Positions 52,912 through 61,222 of a stretch of 64,000 nucleotides of DNA are shown piece after piece (positions within the stretch are counted from its first letter, which is position 1; each line of letters starts with the position of its first letter). The stretch lies in contig JAWKYW010000007.1 of the NCBI GenBank assembly GCA_041396245.1, positions 85,773 to 149,772 on the forward strand, written 5' to 3'. The notes under the pieces were generated by a model. The model searched no databases, had not been told where the DNA came from, and was given only the letters and a program-made list of their open reading frames with translations. Both the position numbers and the translations under genes were made by a program. Source of the stretch: Desulfobacillus sp041396245 (GTDB taxonomy: Bacteria; Pseudomonadota; Gammaproteobacteria; Burkholderiales; Rhodocyclaceae).

Positions 52912-53426
52912 CAATGCTCCTTGACCGCCGCGAAGCCGTCCGGCGCCGTCGCCAGGCCCAGCGATTCGAGCAGTCGCAGCGCGTAGATGGCGCAGCCGAG
53001 CACGGCCGGCGGCAGCGATGCGGCATAGCCCCACCAGACCGGCATCTGCAGGATGAAGGTCACTTCCTCGTTGGACTTGTAGTCCAGCATCGCGGCGCCC
53101 ATGCGCCAGATCAGCAGCAGCCAGAGCGCCAGCATCAGCAGGTCGCTGAAAATTTGCAGCCCGCGGCGCATCGGCGCCGGATAAAGGTGCCAGAACATGC
53201 CGACATCGGCATGGCTGCGCCGCAGGTGGCACCAGGGCAGGAAACAGAACACGGCCAGCGCGGTGCCGGCCTCGACCAGTTCGAAATCGCCCGGCACCGG
53301 TCCGAGGCCGAAGGAACTGAGGGAACGTCCGGCGATGCTGGTGACGCTGAGGAGCGCAACCAGCGTCAGCGCGGCGCCGCCGAACCAGGCCATGGCCCGG
53401 CTCAAATCATAGAGGAGCTTGCTCAT
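52911..53426 (-). CDS. dctQ: TRAP transporter small permease DctQ
   Basis: A 171-aa protein with four predicted membrane helices (AALTLVALLSVTSIAGRSL; AVFCFLPWCHLRRSHADVGM; LLMLALWLLLIWRMGAAM; AASLPPAVLGCAIYALRLL). Size and position between dctP and dctM identify DctQ. ATG 53426 has a GAGGAG-like ribosome site (AGCTCC on the plus strand just beyond). Confidence 0.9.
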   Translation of the reverse strand: MSKLLYDLSRAMAWFGGAALTLVALLSVTSIAGRSLSSFGLGPVPGDFELVEAGTALAVFCFLPWCHLRRSHADVGMFWHLYPAPMRRGLQIFSDLLMLALWLLLIWRMGAAMLDYKSNEEVTFILQMPVWWGYAASLPPAVLGCAIYALRLLESLGLATAPDGFAAVKEH

Positions 53427-53494
53427 AAGTCGTCAGACGGCCTGGCGGCACGGCGGCACCGGGCCGCCGCGCCGCTGATCGGCCATGAGTGGCG

Positions 53495-54526
53495 TTACTT
53501 CTTTTTCTTGCTGTGTTTCTCGATGAACGCTTCGGCTTCGGCCGCCAGTTTCGGGCCGTCGATACCCTTGGCCGACACTTCCTTGTACCAGATGCCGCGG
53601 ACGGCGGCGGCGGTGCGGCGCCAGGTCTGGGTTTCCACGGCATCGAGCATGTGGATCGTGTTGCCGGCCTTTTGCGCCAGCGCCAGGCCGCGCTTGTCGC
53701 CCTCGTCCATGGCGCGCCCGAACAGGGCGGCCGTCTCGATGCCGCTGTTGGCGTCGATGACCTTCTTCAGGTCGGCCGGCAGCTTGTCGTATGAAGCCTT
53801 GTTCATGGCCACCACGAAGGTCTGCGTATACAGGCCCTGCTCGCCGGCGAAGCCGGTGTGGTTCTTGACGAGCTGCTGCACCTTGAGCGCCGGCACCACT
53901 TCCCACGGAATCGTAGTGGCGCTGATGACGCCCTTGGACAGCGCCTCGCTGACGGCCGGCACCGGCATGCCGACCGGGGTGGCGCCGAGTTGATCGAGCA
54001 TGATATTGACGATGCGCGAACCGCCGCGCACCTTCATGCCCTTCAGGTCCTCGAGCCGGGTGACCGGCGTCTTGCTGTGGATCAGGCCGGGGCCATGAAC
54101 ATGCACGGCAATGACCTTGACGTCCTTGAACTCATCCATCGCGTGCTTCTCGACGTATTCCTGGAAGGCGCGCGAGGCCGGTTCGGCGAGGCCGCTGGAG
54201 AAGGGCAGTTCGAACACCTCCGCCTTCGGGAAACGGCCCGGCGTGTAGCCGAGCACGGTCCATACGATGTCGGCGACCCCGCTCTTGGCCTGGTCGAAGA
54301 GCGCCGGCGGCCTGCCGCCCAACTGCATGCCCGGAAAATGCTGCACCTTGATGCGGCCGCCGCTTTCCTTCTCGACCTTCTGCGCCCACGGCACGATGGC
54401 TTTCGAGGGAATCGTCGCCTGCGGCGGCAGGAACTGGTGAAAACGCAGCGTCACGTCGGCGGCGTGCGCCGCCTGCCAGACGACGGCCCCGATGGCGACC
54501 GCCAGCAGCTTGCCTATGAATTTCAT
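53495..54526 (-). CDS. dctP: TRAP transporter substrate-binding protein DctP
   Basis: A 343-aa periplasmic DctP protein with signal peptide KFIGKLLAVAIGAVVWQAAHA. The carboxylate-clamp region is visible as LKGMKVRGGSRIVNIMLDQL, where the Arg usually salt-bridges the substrate acid, followed by GATPVGMPVPAVSEALSKGV. It ends in a lysine-rich tail. An AGGAGG site precedes ATG 54526. First gene of the TRAP operon. Substrate is probably an organic acid; the neighbourhood suggests aromatic or related acids but this is a guess. Confidence 0.92.
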   Translation of the reverse strand: MKFIGKLLAVAIGAVVWQAAHAADVTLRFHQFLPPQATIPSKAIVPWAQKVEKESGGRIKVQHFPGMQLGGRPPALFDQAKSGVADIVWTVLGYTPGRFPKAEVFELPFSSGLAEPASRAFQEYVEKHAMDEFKDVKVIAVHVHGPGLIHSKTPVTRLEDLKGMKVRGGSRIVNIMLDQLGATPVGMPVPAVSEALSKGVISATTIPWEVVPALKVQQLVKNHTGFAGEQGLYTQTFVVAMNKASYDKLPADLKKVIDANSGIETAALFGRAMDEGDKRGLALAQKAGNTIHMLDAVETQTWRRTAAAVRGIWYKEVSAKGIDGPKLAAEAEAFIEKHSKKKK

Positions 54527-54588
54527 GTTGCCTCCTCGCTTTCCTGTATGGATGGATCGATGGATTTGGGCGCTCGGACGCTCTTGTG

Positions 54589-54639
54589 TTATGTTGCGCT
54601 ACTTATGTTGTGTTACTGATGATTGGCATTCTAACATAA
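54589..54639. promoter_or_regulatory. Tandem and inverted TTATGTT repeats upstream of dctP and MFS gene
   Basis: Two tandem 14-bp units, TTATGTTGCGCTACT (54589-54603) and TTATGTTGTGTTACT (54603-54617), followed by an inverted AACATAA at 54633-54639. They lie in the AT-rich part of the 213-bp divergent gap between the TRAP operon and the MFS gene, 60-110 bp upstream of dctP. Likely a regulator-binding region; the regulator is unknown. Confidence 0.5.
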
Positions 54640-54739
54640 TGGTTTTAACAGATTTGCCGGCATCCCGCAAGGCGGCGCACGCCGCGCCGGCTGGCGACAG
54701 GCCATTGCGATCCCGCCTCCGCTGCCCGATTCCGCTTCG

Positions 54740-55966
54740 ATGACGAACTCCGCATCTTACACCTCCGTCCCCGTGCCCCCGCGAACCGATTGGCAGGCCG
54801 TCATGGCGACGGTGCTGTGCGGCGTGGCGGTCGCCATGAACGTCGGCAAGGTGCCGATTGCCCTGGCCGAGTTGCGGACCGAATTCGGCCTGTCGCTCGT
54901 CGCGGCGGGCTGGGTGTCGTCGATGATCAACATGCTGGGCGTGACCACGGCCCTGCTCTTCGGCCTGCTCGGCGACCGCATCGGCCCGCTCCGGATGTGC
55001 CTGGGCGGGTTGCTCGTCAGCGCCCTCGGCGGCGTGGCCGCGCTCTTCGCCGGCAGCGAGGCCATGATGCTGGTGTCCCGCTTTGCCGAAGGCGCCGGCG
55101 TGGTCGCCGTGGCCGTTTCAGCGCCGGCGCTGCTGAGCGCAGCCTGCAATCCCCTCGACCGGCGTTTCGCCCTGGGCATCTGGAGCGGCTATCTGCCGGC
55201 CGGCGTCGGCCTGGTCATGCTGCTGGCGCCGCTGCTCATGCCGCTCGGCGGCTGGCGCAGCCTCTGGCTGCTGACCCTGGCGGCCATCCTGCTGGCGACC
55301 CTGGCCGTCTTTCGCGCCCGCCCCGCCTACCGCCTTCCTCCGGCTTCGGAACCTGAGCCACATCCTTTCGCGGTCGCCAGGGAAGCCCTGTCGCAGGCCG
55401 AACCCTGGCTGCTGGCGTTCGCGATGGCGAGCTGGACCCTCCAGCACTACGCCCTGATCATCTGGCTGCCGACCTACCTGCTGGAGCAACGGAACATGGC
55501 GCCCGTCCCGGTGGCCCTGCTCACCTGCCTGATGGTGCTGGTCAATGTGCCCGGCAACCTGCTGGGCGGCAGTCTGCTGCATCGCAATTTCCATCGCGGC
55601 AACCTGATCGCCTTCGCCAGCCTGGTCACCGGCCTGTCGGGCATCGGGATATTCCTCGACGGACTGCCCGACCTGCTGCGCTACGCGCTGTGCCTGCTGC
55701 TGTCCTTTGTCGGCGGTCTCATTCCGGCTTCGGTGCTTTCCGCCTCGGCCAGCTTCGCCCGGACGCCCAAGCAGATCGGAACGCTGCAGGGACTGTTCAT
55801 CCAGGGCGGCCAGATCGGCCCCTTCGTCGGCCCGCCCCTGATCGCCCTGCTGGTGACGGCGAGCGGGCTTTGGCGCGATGCGCTGCTCGTCACCGGCAGC
55901 GCCGCGCTATTAGGCATCCTGCTTGGCCTGCTGATACGCCGGGGCGAGCGCCGCCGGACGGCCTGA
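54740..55966 (+). CDS. MFS transporter, CynX/NimT-like
   Basis: A 408-aa major facilitator with 12 hydrophobic segments. The MFS motif A is visible as LLFGLLGDRIGPLRMCLGGL and the N-terminal half includes GVAVAMNVGKVPIALAELRT. The overall look is closest to the CynX/NimT or general anion-exchange MFS group. Start ATG 54740 lacks a clear ribosome site; an internal ATG at 54803 is an alternative. Divergent from the TRAP operon. Substrate unknown; the setting suggests an organic acid exporter or importer. Confidence 0.85.
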   Translation: MTNSASYTSVPVPPRTDWQAVMATVLCGVAVAMNVGKVPIALAELRTEFGLSLVAAGWVSSMINMLGVTTALLFGLLGDRIGPLRMCLGGLLVSALGGVAALFAGSEAMMLVSRFAEGAGVVAVAVSAPALLSAACNPLDRRFALGIWSGYLPAGVGLVMLLAPLLMPLGGWRSLWLLTLAAILLATLAVFRARPAYRLPPASEPEPHPFAVAREALSQAEPWLLAFAMASWTLQHYALIIWLPTYLLEQRNMAPVPVALLTCLMVLVNVPGNLLGGSLLHRNFHRGNLIAFASLVTGLSGIGIFLDGLPDLLRYALCLLLSFVGGLIPASVLSASASFARTPKQIGTLQGLFIQGGQIGPFVGPPLIALLVTASGLWRDALLVTGSAALLGILLGLLIRRGERRRTA

Positions 55967-55974
55967 AGCGGCGC

Positions 55975-57102
55975 TCAGCGATAGCGCCGCAGGTACCAGG
56001 ACTCGAAAAAGGCCTTGGCGTTGTGCATCAGGCCGAGCGGCGGCAGGGCATAGCCGCCCTCGGGCGTGCGCTTGACCAGCATGCCGGCGTCGAGACTGTC
56101 GACGACGCAGAGCAGCTCGATCCTGAAGGTTTTTTCCGGCGTGCCGCCGTTCAGCTCGGCGAGCAGGTTCTCCGCCGCCGCCTCGGCCTGCAAATCGGCC
56201 ATGTGGGCCTGCTTCGGCATCCAGTCCGGGCCGGGAAAGCTGCCGGCATCGCCCGCGACGTAGACGCACTCGCGCCCCTCGACGCGGCAGTGCGCATCCG
56301 ACTTGATGAGCCCCCCCGGCGAGCGCGGCAGGTCGGTATTGTCGAACCAGGCGTTGCCGGTCATGCCAGGCATGAAGACGATGAGGTCGGCGGCGAACTC
56401 GCCGCCTTCGGTCTTTACCTTGTCCGCCTCGAAGCCGGTGAGCTTGTGCCCGAGCCGGGTGGCGATGCCGCGCCGCTGCATCTCGCCGAGCAGGCGCGCG
56501 ACGGCCTTCTCGCCGAGGCGGTTGCCGGGGTTCGGCATGGGGTTGAAGAACGTGAGGGCGATCTTGTCGCGCCGGCCTTCGCGCCGCAGCTGCGTGTCGA
56601 GTCCGAAGAGGAACTCGAAGATCGGACCGCCGCGCATGGCGGAGGGCTCGTTCGGGTTGCCGGCGAAGCCGAGCGCGATGGTGCCTTCCCGCAGGGCGGC
56701 GACGCGCTCGCGCAGGCGCTCCACCGCGGCGATGCCCTCGCAGGGCGTGATGGCGTGTTCGATGCCGGGCAGCTTCTTGATGAAGCGGCCGCCGCAGGCA
56801 ATGACGAGGCCGTCGTTGTCCACCGACCCGTCCGTGGTCAGCACGGTGCGGCCGCCGTTCTCCAGCCCGGTCGCCTCACCGGCGTGGAAGCGGATGGCAT
56901 TGCGGGAGAAGAAATTCTGCAGCGGGATGCGCAGGTCCTCCGGCTTGCGCAGGCCGGAGGGCAGCCAGATCAGGCTGGGCAGGTAGATGAGTTCCGGCCG
57001 CGGGCCGATGACGGTGATCCCGACCTGCCTGTCGATCCGGCGCAGCTTGCGTGCCGCGGCGAGCGCGGCGAAGCCTGTGCCGATGATGGCGATGTGTTTC
57101 AT
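55975..57102 (-). CDS. NAD(P)/FAD-dependent oxidoreductase, sulfide:quinone reductase-like
   Basis: A 375-aa flavoprotein. FAD motif HIAIIGTGFAALAAARKLRR, then IYLPSLIWLPSGLR, a second dinucleotide-region segment, and FAD-contacting VYVAGDAGSFPGP near residue 290. The layout matches the sulfide:quinone oxidoreductase / flavocytochrome-c sulfide dehydrogenase group. Cysteines at ACGG, TPCEG, DAHCR and LLCVV exist, but I cannot confirm the catalytic trio of true SQR. Starts 1 nt past the PLP-enzyme stop, so co-transcribed with it and with TlpA. Sulfide handling is inferred from company. Confidence 0.82.
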   Translation of the reverse strand: MKHIAIIGTGFAALAAARKLRRIDRQVGITVIGPRPELIYLPSLIWLPSGLRKPEDLRIPLQNFFSRNAIRFHAGEATGLENGGRTVLTTDGSVDNDGLVIACGGRFIKKLPGIEHAITPCEGIAAVERLRERVAALREGTIALGFAGNPNEPSAMRGGPIFEFLFGLDTQLRREGRRDKIALTFFNPMPNPGNRLGEKAVARLLGEMQRRGIATRLGHKLTGFEADKVKTEGGEFAADLIVFMPGMTGNAWFDNTDLPRSPGGLIKSDAHCRVEGRECVYVAGDAGSFPGPDWMPKQAHMADLQAEAAAENLLAELNGGTPEKTFRIELLCVVDSLDAGMLVKRTPEGGYALPPLGLMHNAKAFFESWYLRRYR

Positions 57103-57103
57103 G

Positions 57104-58273
57104 TCACTCCTCCAGGGCCTGGTCGAGGTCGGCGATGAGGTCGGCCGCGTCTTCCAAACCGATCGAGAGGCGCAGCATGGCGTCCGAGATGCCGCGCCGC
57201 GCGCGCTCCTCCGGCGTCAGGCCGTGATGGGTGGTGGTGGTCGGCTGCGTCACCAGGCTCTCCGTACCGCCCAGGCTGGGCGCCAGGGCGAACAGCGCCA
57301 GGCGGTCGGCCGCGCGCGTCGCCGCCGCGCCGCCGCCCTTGACCTCGATGCCGAGCATGCCGCCGAAGCCTTTCATCTGGCGCTTCGCCAGGGCGTGGCC
57401 GTGGAAACCGGGAAGCCCCGGATAGAACACGCGCTCGACCCGGGGATGCTTCGCCATCGCCTCGGCCACCGCCTGCGCCGTGGCATTCTGCCGCTCGACG
57501 CGCACCACCAGCGTGCGCAGGCTGCGCGAGAGCAGCGCCGCCGTCTCCGGCGCGATCATCTGGCCGAGGTTCTTGCGCCAGTTCCACACCGGCGCCAGCA
57601 GTTCCTTGCCGCCCATCAGCGCGCCGGCGGTGATGTCGCTGTGGCCGCCGAGGTATTTGGTCGCGCTGTGCACGACGAAGTCGGCGCCGAGTTCCAGCGG
57701 GCGCTGGTTCACCGGCGAGGCGAAGGTGTTATCCACCGCCAGCCGTGCGCCGTGGCGGTGCGCCAGCTCGGCGATTGAAGCGATGTCGAAGATTTCCATG
57801 CGCGGATTGGTCGGCGTCTCGAGGAAGACCAGGCCGCAGCCCTCGCGCAGGCGCGCTTCCAGCAGGTCGAGCTCGCTGCCGAGCAGCAGGTGGGTGCGCA
57901 CGCCGTACTGCGGCAACTGACTTCCGAGCAGCTCGAGCGTGCCGCCGTAGGCATCGCCGATGCAGGCGATGCCCTCGCGGCCGTACGTCATGAACAGCGC
58001 CGCCTCGGCCGCCATGCCCGAGCAGAAGGCCCAGGCCGCCTCCGCCCCCTCCAGGCTGGCGAGCTTCGCTTCCAGCGCGAAAAGGGTCGGATTGAGGCCG
58101 TAGCGGGTGTACAGGCTGCCCGCCTTGCGGCCGTCGACGACATCGAGCACGTCGGCGGTCGAGGCGAACTTGAAGGTCGTGGTGTTGTAGATCGGCGTAT
58201 GCGGCGCGCCGTGGGCGTCGGCAATCTCGCCCTCGTGCACGCAGCGCGTGGACAGTCCCTGTTTCGTATTCAT
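57104..58273 (-). CDS. Cys/Met metabolism PLP-dependent enzyme (trans-sulfuration family)
   Basis: A 389-aa aminotransferase-like enzyme of the cystathionine gamma-synthase/lyase and O-acetyl/O-succinylhomoserine sulfhydrylase family. PLP-lysine motif VVHSATKYLGGHSDITAGAL, IYNTTTFKFASTADV, LYTRYGLNPTLFALE, and C-terminal LAPSLGGTESLVTQP. ATG 58273 (AAAGGAG eight nt upstream) is chosen over a start seven codons earlier. Overlaps no neighbour but lies 13 bp after tlpA and 1 bp before the FAD oxidoreductase. The exact reaction (lyase versus sulfhydrylase) cannot be decided from sequence. Confidence 0.9.
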   Translation of the reverse strand: MNTKQGLSTRCVHEGEIADAHGAPHTPIYNTTTFKFASTADVLDVVDGRKAGSLYTRYGLNPTLFALEAKLASLEGAEAAWAFCSGMAAEAALFMTYGREGIACIGDAYGGTLELLGSQLPQYGVRTHLLLGSELDLLEARLREGCGLVFLETPTNPRMEIFDIASIAELAHRHGARLAVDNTFASPVNQRPLELGADFVVHSATKYLGGHSDITAGALMGGKELLAPVWNWRKNLGQMIAPETAALLSRSLRTLVVRVERQNATAQAVAEAMAKHPRVERVFYPGLPGFHGHALAKRQMKGFGGMLGIEVKGGGAAATRAADRLALFALAPSLGGTESLVTQPTTTTHHGLTPEERARRGISDAMLRLSIGLEDAADLIADLDQALEE

Positions 58274-58286
58274 TCCGGTTCTCCTT

Positions 58287-58871
58287 TCAGGCATTCTTGA
58301 GCAGGGCGCGCAGTTGCCGCACGATGGCCGCGTCGTCGAATTCGCGCCCGCCGACGGCGCGCAGCGCGAGCCGCCCCTGGCGGTCGACGATGAAGGTGGT
58401 GGGCAGGCCCTTCACCGGCCAGTGGCGCATGGCGGCCGAATCGCGGTCGAGCAGGATCGTGACCTCGCTGGCCCCGGCAAAGGAGAAGATGGTCTCGGCC
58501 TCCTCGCCGACATTCACCGCCAGCACGGCCAGTTCGTCCGGCCTGAACTTTTTCTGCAGGCGTCCGAGCGAGGGAAATTCGCGCCGGCAGGGCGGGCACC
58601 AGGTGGCCCAGAAATTAACCAGCACCAGACGGCCGCGATACGCCGCCAGGTCCACCGGCTTGTCGTCGATGTCGGGCAAGGCCAGGGGCGGCGCCGGCGG
58701 CCGGCCGGCCACCGGCGTCATGCCGCCGCCCTGGGCGACGAGCGGCCCGGCGGCGAGCAGACAGCCCAGGCCGGCGAGCCGGCCCAGGGCGCGGCGCCGC
58801 TCAGTCGAGTGCGGCACACCCCAAGAGCGCTTCCTACGGGGCGCAGGCGACGTTGTCGATGGCGATTTCAT
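58287..58871 (-). CDS. TlpA-family thiol-disulfide oxidoreductase
   Basis: Up to 194 aa. An N-terminal membrane/signal segment (ALGRLAGLGCLLAAGPLVAQ) precedes a periplasmic thioredoxin-like domain with redox motif WATWCPPCRREFP and cis-Pro segment KGLPTTFIVD. Such proteins reduce periplasmic disulfides, for example in cytochrome c maturation. ATG 58871 would overlap the upstream gene by 38 bp; GTG 58817 avoids overlap and starts just before the signal sequence, so either is possible. Confidence 0.87.
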   Translation of the reverse strand: MKSPSTTSPAPRRKRSWGVPHSTERRRALGRLAGLGCLLAAGPLVAQGGGMTPVAGRPPAPPLALPDIDDKPVDLAAYRGRLVLVNFWATWCPPCRREFPSLGRLQKKFRPDELAVLAVNVGEEAETIFSFAGASEVTILLDRDSAAMRHWPVKGLPTTFIVDRQGRLALRAVGGREFDDAAIVRQLRALLKNA

Positions 58872-59397
58872 GTCTTCGATCCCCGCGATGGAAAACCGTG
58901 ACCAGGCGGAACGGGCCGGCCGGGCGCGGCCGCAGCGCGGCCATGCCCATGATCCAGTCGCCCGGCGCGAATTCCTGCTCGGCCTGGAACTGCGCCCAGC
59001 GGAAGGCGATGCGCGCCGCCTGCGGCACGCCCTGCCTTTCCCAGTCTGCGTCCCATTCCTCCGGCAGCCGGAAGCGCATGCCGCCCGGCCCGCCGGCGGC
59101 GCGCCATTCGGCCAGGCGCAGCCGCAATGGCCCCTTGCCGGCATTGCGCACCTCGAAGGAGAAGACGCAGGCATCGGCATACGGCGCGATGGCCTCCGCC
59201 GAAAAGCCGCGCGCCTGGTAGAAGGCCAGCACGGCCGGCCGCGTCAGGGCCGTGGCCTTGACTGCGACGCCGGCGCGCGCGCCGTGCCACGGGGACTGAC
59301 TTTGCGCCGAAGCCGCCGCGATCGCCCATTCAACCAGCGGAAAGCCAGTCAATGCAGCAAGGAACAGTCCCGTCAAAAGGGCATATCGGAATCGCAT
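58834..59397 (-). CDS. Predicted exported protein of unknown function
   Basis: A 187-aa protein with an N-terminal signal sequence (ALLTGLFLAALTGFPLVEWA) cleaved probably after AAASA near residue 31. The mature part is soluble, rich in Trp and Arg, with two cysteines (YADACVFSFEV and DNVACAP at the extreme C-terminus) that could form a disulfide. I do not recognise the family. It lies immediately upstream of and overlapping tlpA, so TlpA may act on its cysteines. Start ATG 59397. Confidence 0.7.
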   Translation of the reverse strand: MRFRYALLTGLFLAALTGFPLVEWAIAAASAQSQSPWHGARAGVAVKATALTRPAVLAFYQARGFSAEAIAPYADACVFSFEVRNAGKGPLRLRLAEWRAAGGPGGMRFRLPEEWDADWERQGVPQAARIAFRWAQFQAEQEFAPGDWIMGMAALRPRPAGPFRLVTVFHRGDRRHEIAIDNVACAP

Positions 59398-59472
59398 ACG
59401 GCTCGCATCCTGTTTTGGGCATTCGAAAACCGGGAAATCGGTTCGATTTTCCCATGAATCGGCGTTGCGGTT

Positions 59473-60675
59473 TCATAACCCCTGCCTCGCGGGATGGCCG
59501 ATTCGTTCCAGCCTGATGGTTGCCAGCAGCGCGGTGACCAATAATGGGACGATAGCCAGGTTCAGTATCAGCCAACCGAAGCGGGCATATAGCCAGCCGG
59601 CCGAAAGCGTTGTCAGGGCGACCAACCCAAACACCGCAAACTCGTTGATGGCCTGCACGCGCAATTGTTCGACTGGCCGGTAGGTCTGGGTCAGCAGCGT
59701 GGTGCCGCCGATAAAAGCGAAATTCCAGCCGACGCCAAGCAGGATCAGGCCGGACAGGAAATGCAGGAACTCAATCCCGGAGAGCGCGACCGCCACGTGT
59801 CCGAGCAGCAGGACAAAGCCGGCCTGCATAATGCGCGGCGCGCCGTAGTGTTTGATCAAATTGCCTGTGAAGAATGACGGCGCAAACATTCCCACGACAT
59901 GCCACTGGATCACCGGCGTCACGCTCGTGCCGGGCAGGCCGCAGCCGAGCATCGCCAGCGGCGTGGCGGTCATGACCATGATCATCGCTGCGTAGCCGAC
60001 CGCCGTGCCGAACACCGACACGCGAAGGACGGACTGGCTCAGGATTTCAGTCAGCGGGCGAGGCTTCCCGCCCTGAGCGACGTTCACGGCAGGAAGTCGC
60101 AATCCGAAAAGCAGCGCCATTGCGACGATGCCCAGCGCAGCTTGGGCGAGGTAGGATCCGACAAACGCCTGCCCGGCAAACCAGTCGCGTCCCCACTGGC
60201 CGAGCTGCGGGCCGAGAAAGGCAGCAACGACACCGCCGGCCACCACCAGAGAGACGGCCTTAGCGGCCAGCGTCGGGCCGGTCGCCTCGACGGCGGCGAA
60301 GCGGTAGTAGTTGGCGAAACCCTGGTAGCTGCCGATCAGAAAATGCCCGGCGACGAAGAGGACGAATGAGGATTCCCTCAGTGCCCATACGCACAGCAGG
60401 CCGCCACCGATGCCGAGCAGCGTACCGAGCAGAAAACCTGCACGCCGTCCCAGCTGGCGCATCAACATGGCTGCCGGAAGCGAGGCGACGGCCGTACCCA
60501 CCACCATGGCTGCGATCGGCAGCGTCGACAAGCCCGGATCAGGCGCCAGCATGGCGCCGATAATCGCTCCCAGCGCCATCGACATGACGATGGCGGATAG
60601 CATCAAGGCCTGGGCAGCGGCCAGGCGCAGCATGTTGCTTCGCCTGGCCGCTTCCACTTCAGGTAGCCCCGTCAC
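59473..60675 (-). CDS. MFS transporter
   Basis: A 400-aa major facilitator with about 12 hydrophobic segments; MFS-like loop LMRQLGRRAGFLLGTLLGIG between helices 2 and 3, and IQWHVVGMFAPSFFTGNLIK mid-protein. The N-terminus TGLPEVEAARRSNMLRLAAA resembles a group of proteobacterial MFS proteins with a charged leader, supporting GTG 60675 over ATG 60633. It begins 6 bp after the DsrE gene, so both are on one transcript. Substrate unknown. Confidence 0.83.
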   Translation of the reverse strand: MTGLPEVEAARRSNMLRLAAAQALMLSAIVMSMALGAIIGAMLAPDPGLSTLPIAAMVVGTAVASLPAAMLMRQLGRRAGFLLGTLLGIGGGLLCVWALRESSFVLFVAGHFLIGSYQGFANYYRFAAVEATGPTLAAKAVSLVVAGGVVAAFLGPQLGQWGRDWFAGQAFVGSYLAQAALGIVAMALLFGLRLPAVNVAQGGKPRPLTEILSQSVLRVSVFGTAVGYAAMIMVMTATPLAMLGCGLPGTSVTPVIQWHVVGMFAPSFFTGNLIKHYGAPRIMQAGFVLLLGHVAVALSGIEFLHFLSGLILLGVGWNFAFIGGTTLLTQTYRPVEQLRVQAINEFAVFGLVALTTLSAGWLYARFGWLILNLAIVPLLVTALLATIRLERIGHPARQGL

Positions 60676-60681
60676 TTTTGC

Positions 60682-61173
60682 TTACCGGATTGCAATCAAC
60701 GCGTAGCCTTTGGTCTGATAGCCGATCAAGGTCAGAAAGCTGTTGCTGACAGTTTCGACTTCCGGCAAGAGCTTTTGATTTACACCCATGGCTTTCGTGG
60801 AAAGACCGCAGGCGAGCACGCTCACCCCTTTTCGGTTCCCGATATCCTTGACGATCTGCTGTATGCCTTCAACCGCCTGGCGATCTTCCGCAGCCACGTT
60901 CGCCAAATCCTCGCTCAGGAGCTTGACCACCGGCCCGCGGAAAGCGAAAACCATTTCCGGTTTGATGTTCCTCTTTTCGAGATCGTCGTAAGTCTGGCGC
61001 ATCACGCGGAAATTCGGAAGCAGCTTCTTGGGATCCGACAAACTGATATCCCAAACGACCCGCCCGACCTGGACATTTTCGAGCCCTTCGTGCCTGGCAG
61101 ATTCAGCAGCATGGGCATTGATCAAAAGCGAAAAAAGGGCCAAGCATGCGAGCGCATTAATTATCTTCTTCAC
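60682..61173 (-). CDS. Exported DsrE-like protein
   Basis: A 163-aa protein with signal peptide LACLALFSLLINAHA and a DsrE/F-type alpha/beta domain (VVWDISLSDPKKLLPNFRVM; EMVFAFRGPVVKLLS; VSVLACGLSTKAMGV). The single Cys in LACGLST is at the usual DsrE active-site position. GTG 61173 is supported by AAAGGAG eight nt upstream. DsrE-like proteins carry sulfur or interact with sulfur-relay partners; a periplasmic version next to other sulfur/redox genes fits that theme, but function is not proven. Confidence 0.83.
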   Translation of the reverse strand: MKKIINALACLALFSLLINAHAAESARHEGLENVQVGRVVWDISLSDPKKLLPNFRVMRQTYDDLEKRNIKPEMVFAFRGPVVKLLSEDLANVAAEDRQAVEGIQQIVKDIGNRKGVSVLACGLSTKAMGVNQKLLPEVETVSNSFLTLIGYQTKGYALIAIR

Positions 61174-61222
61174 TTCATTCTCCTTTTGCGAACAACGGTT
61201 GAACAGAACGGGATGAATATTG

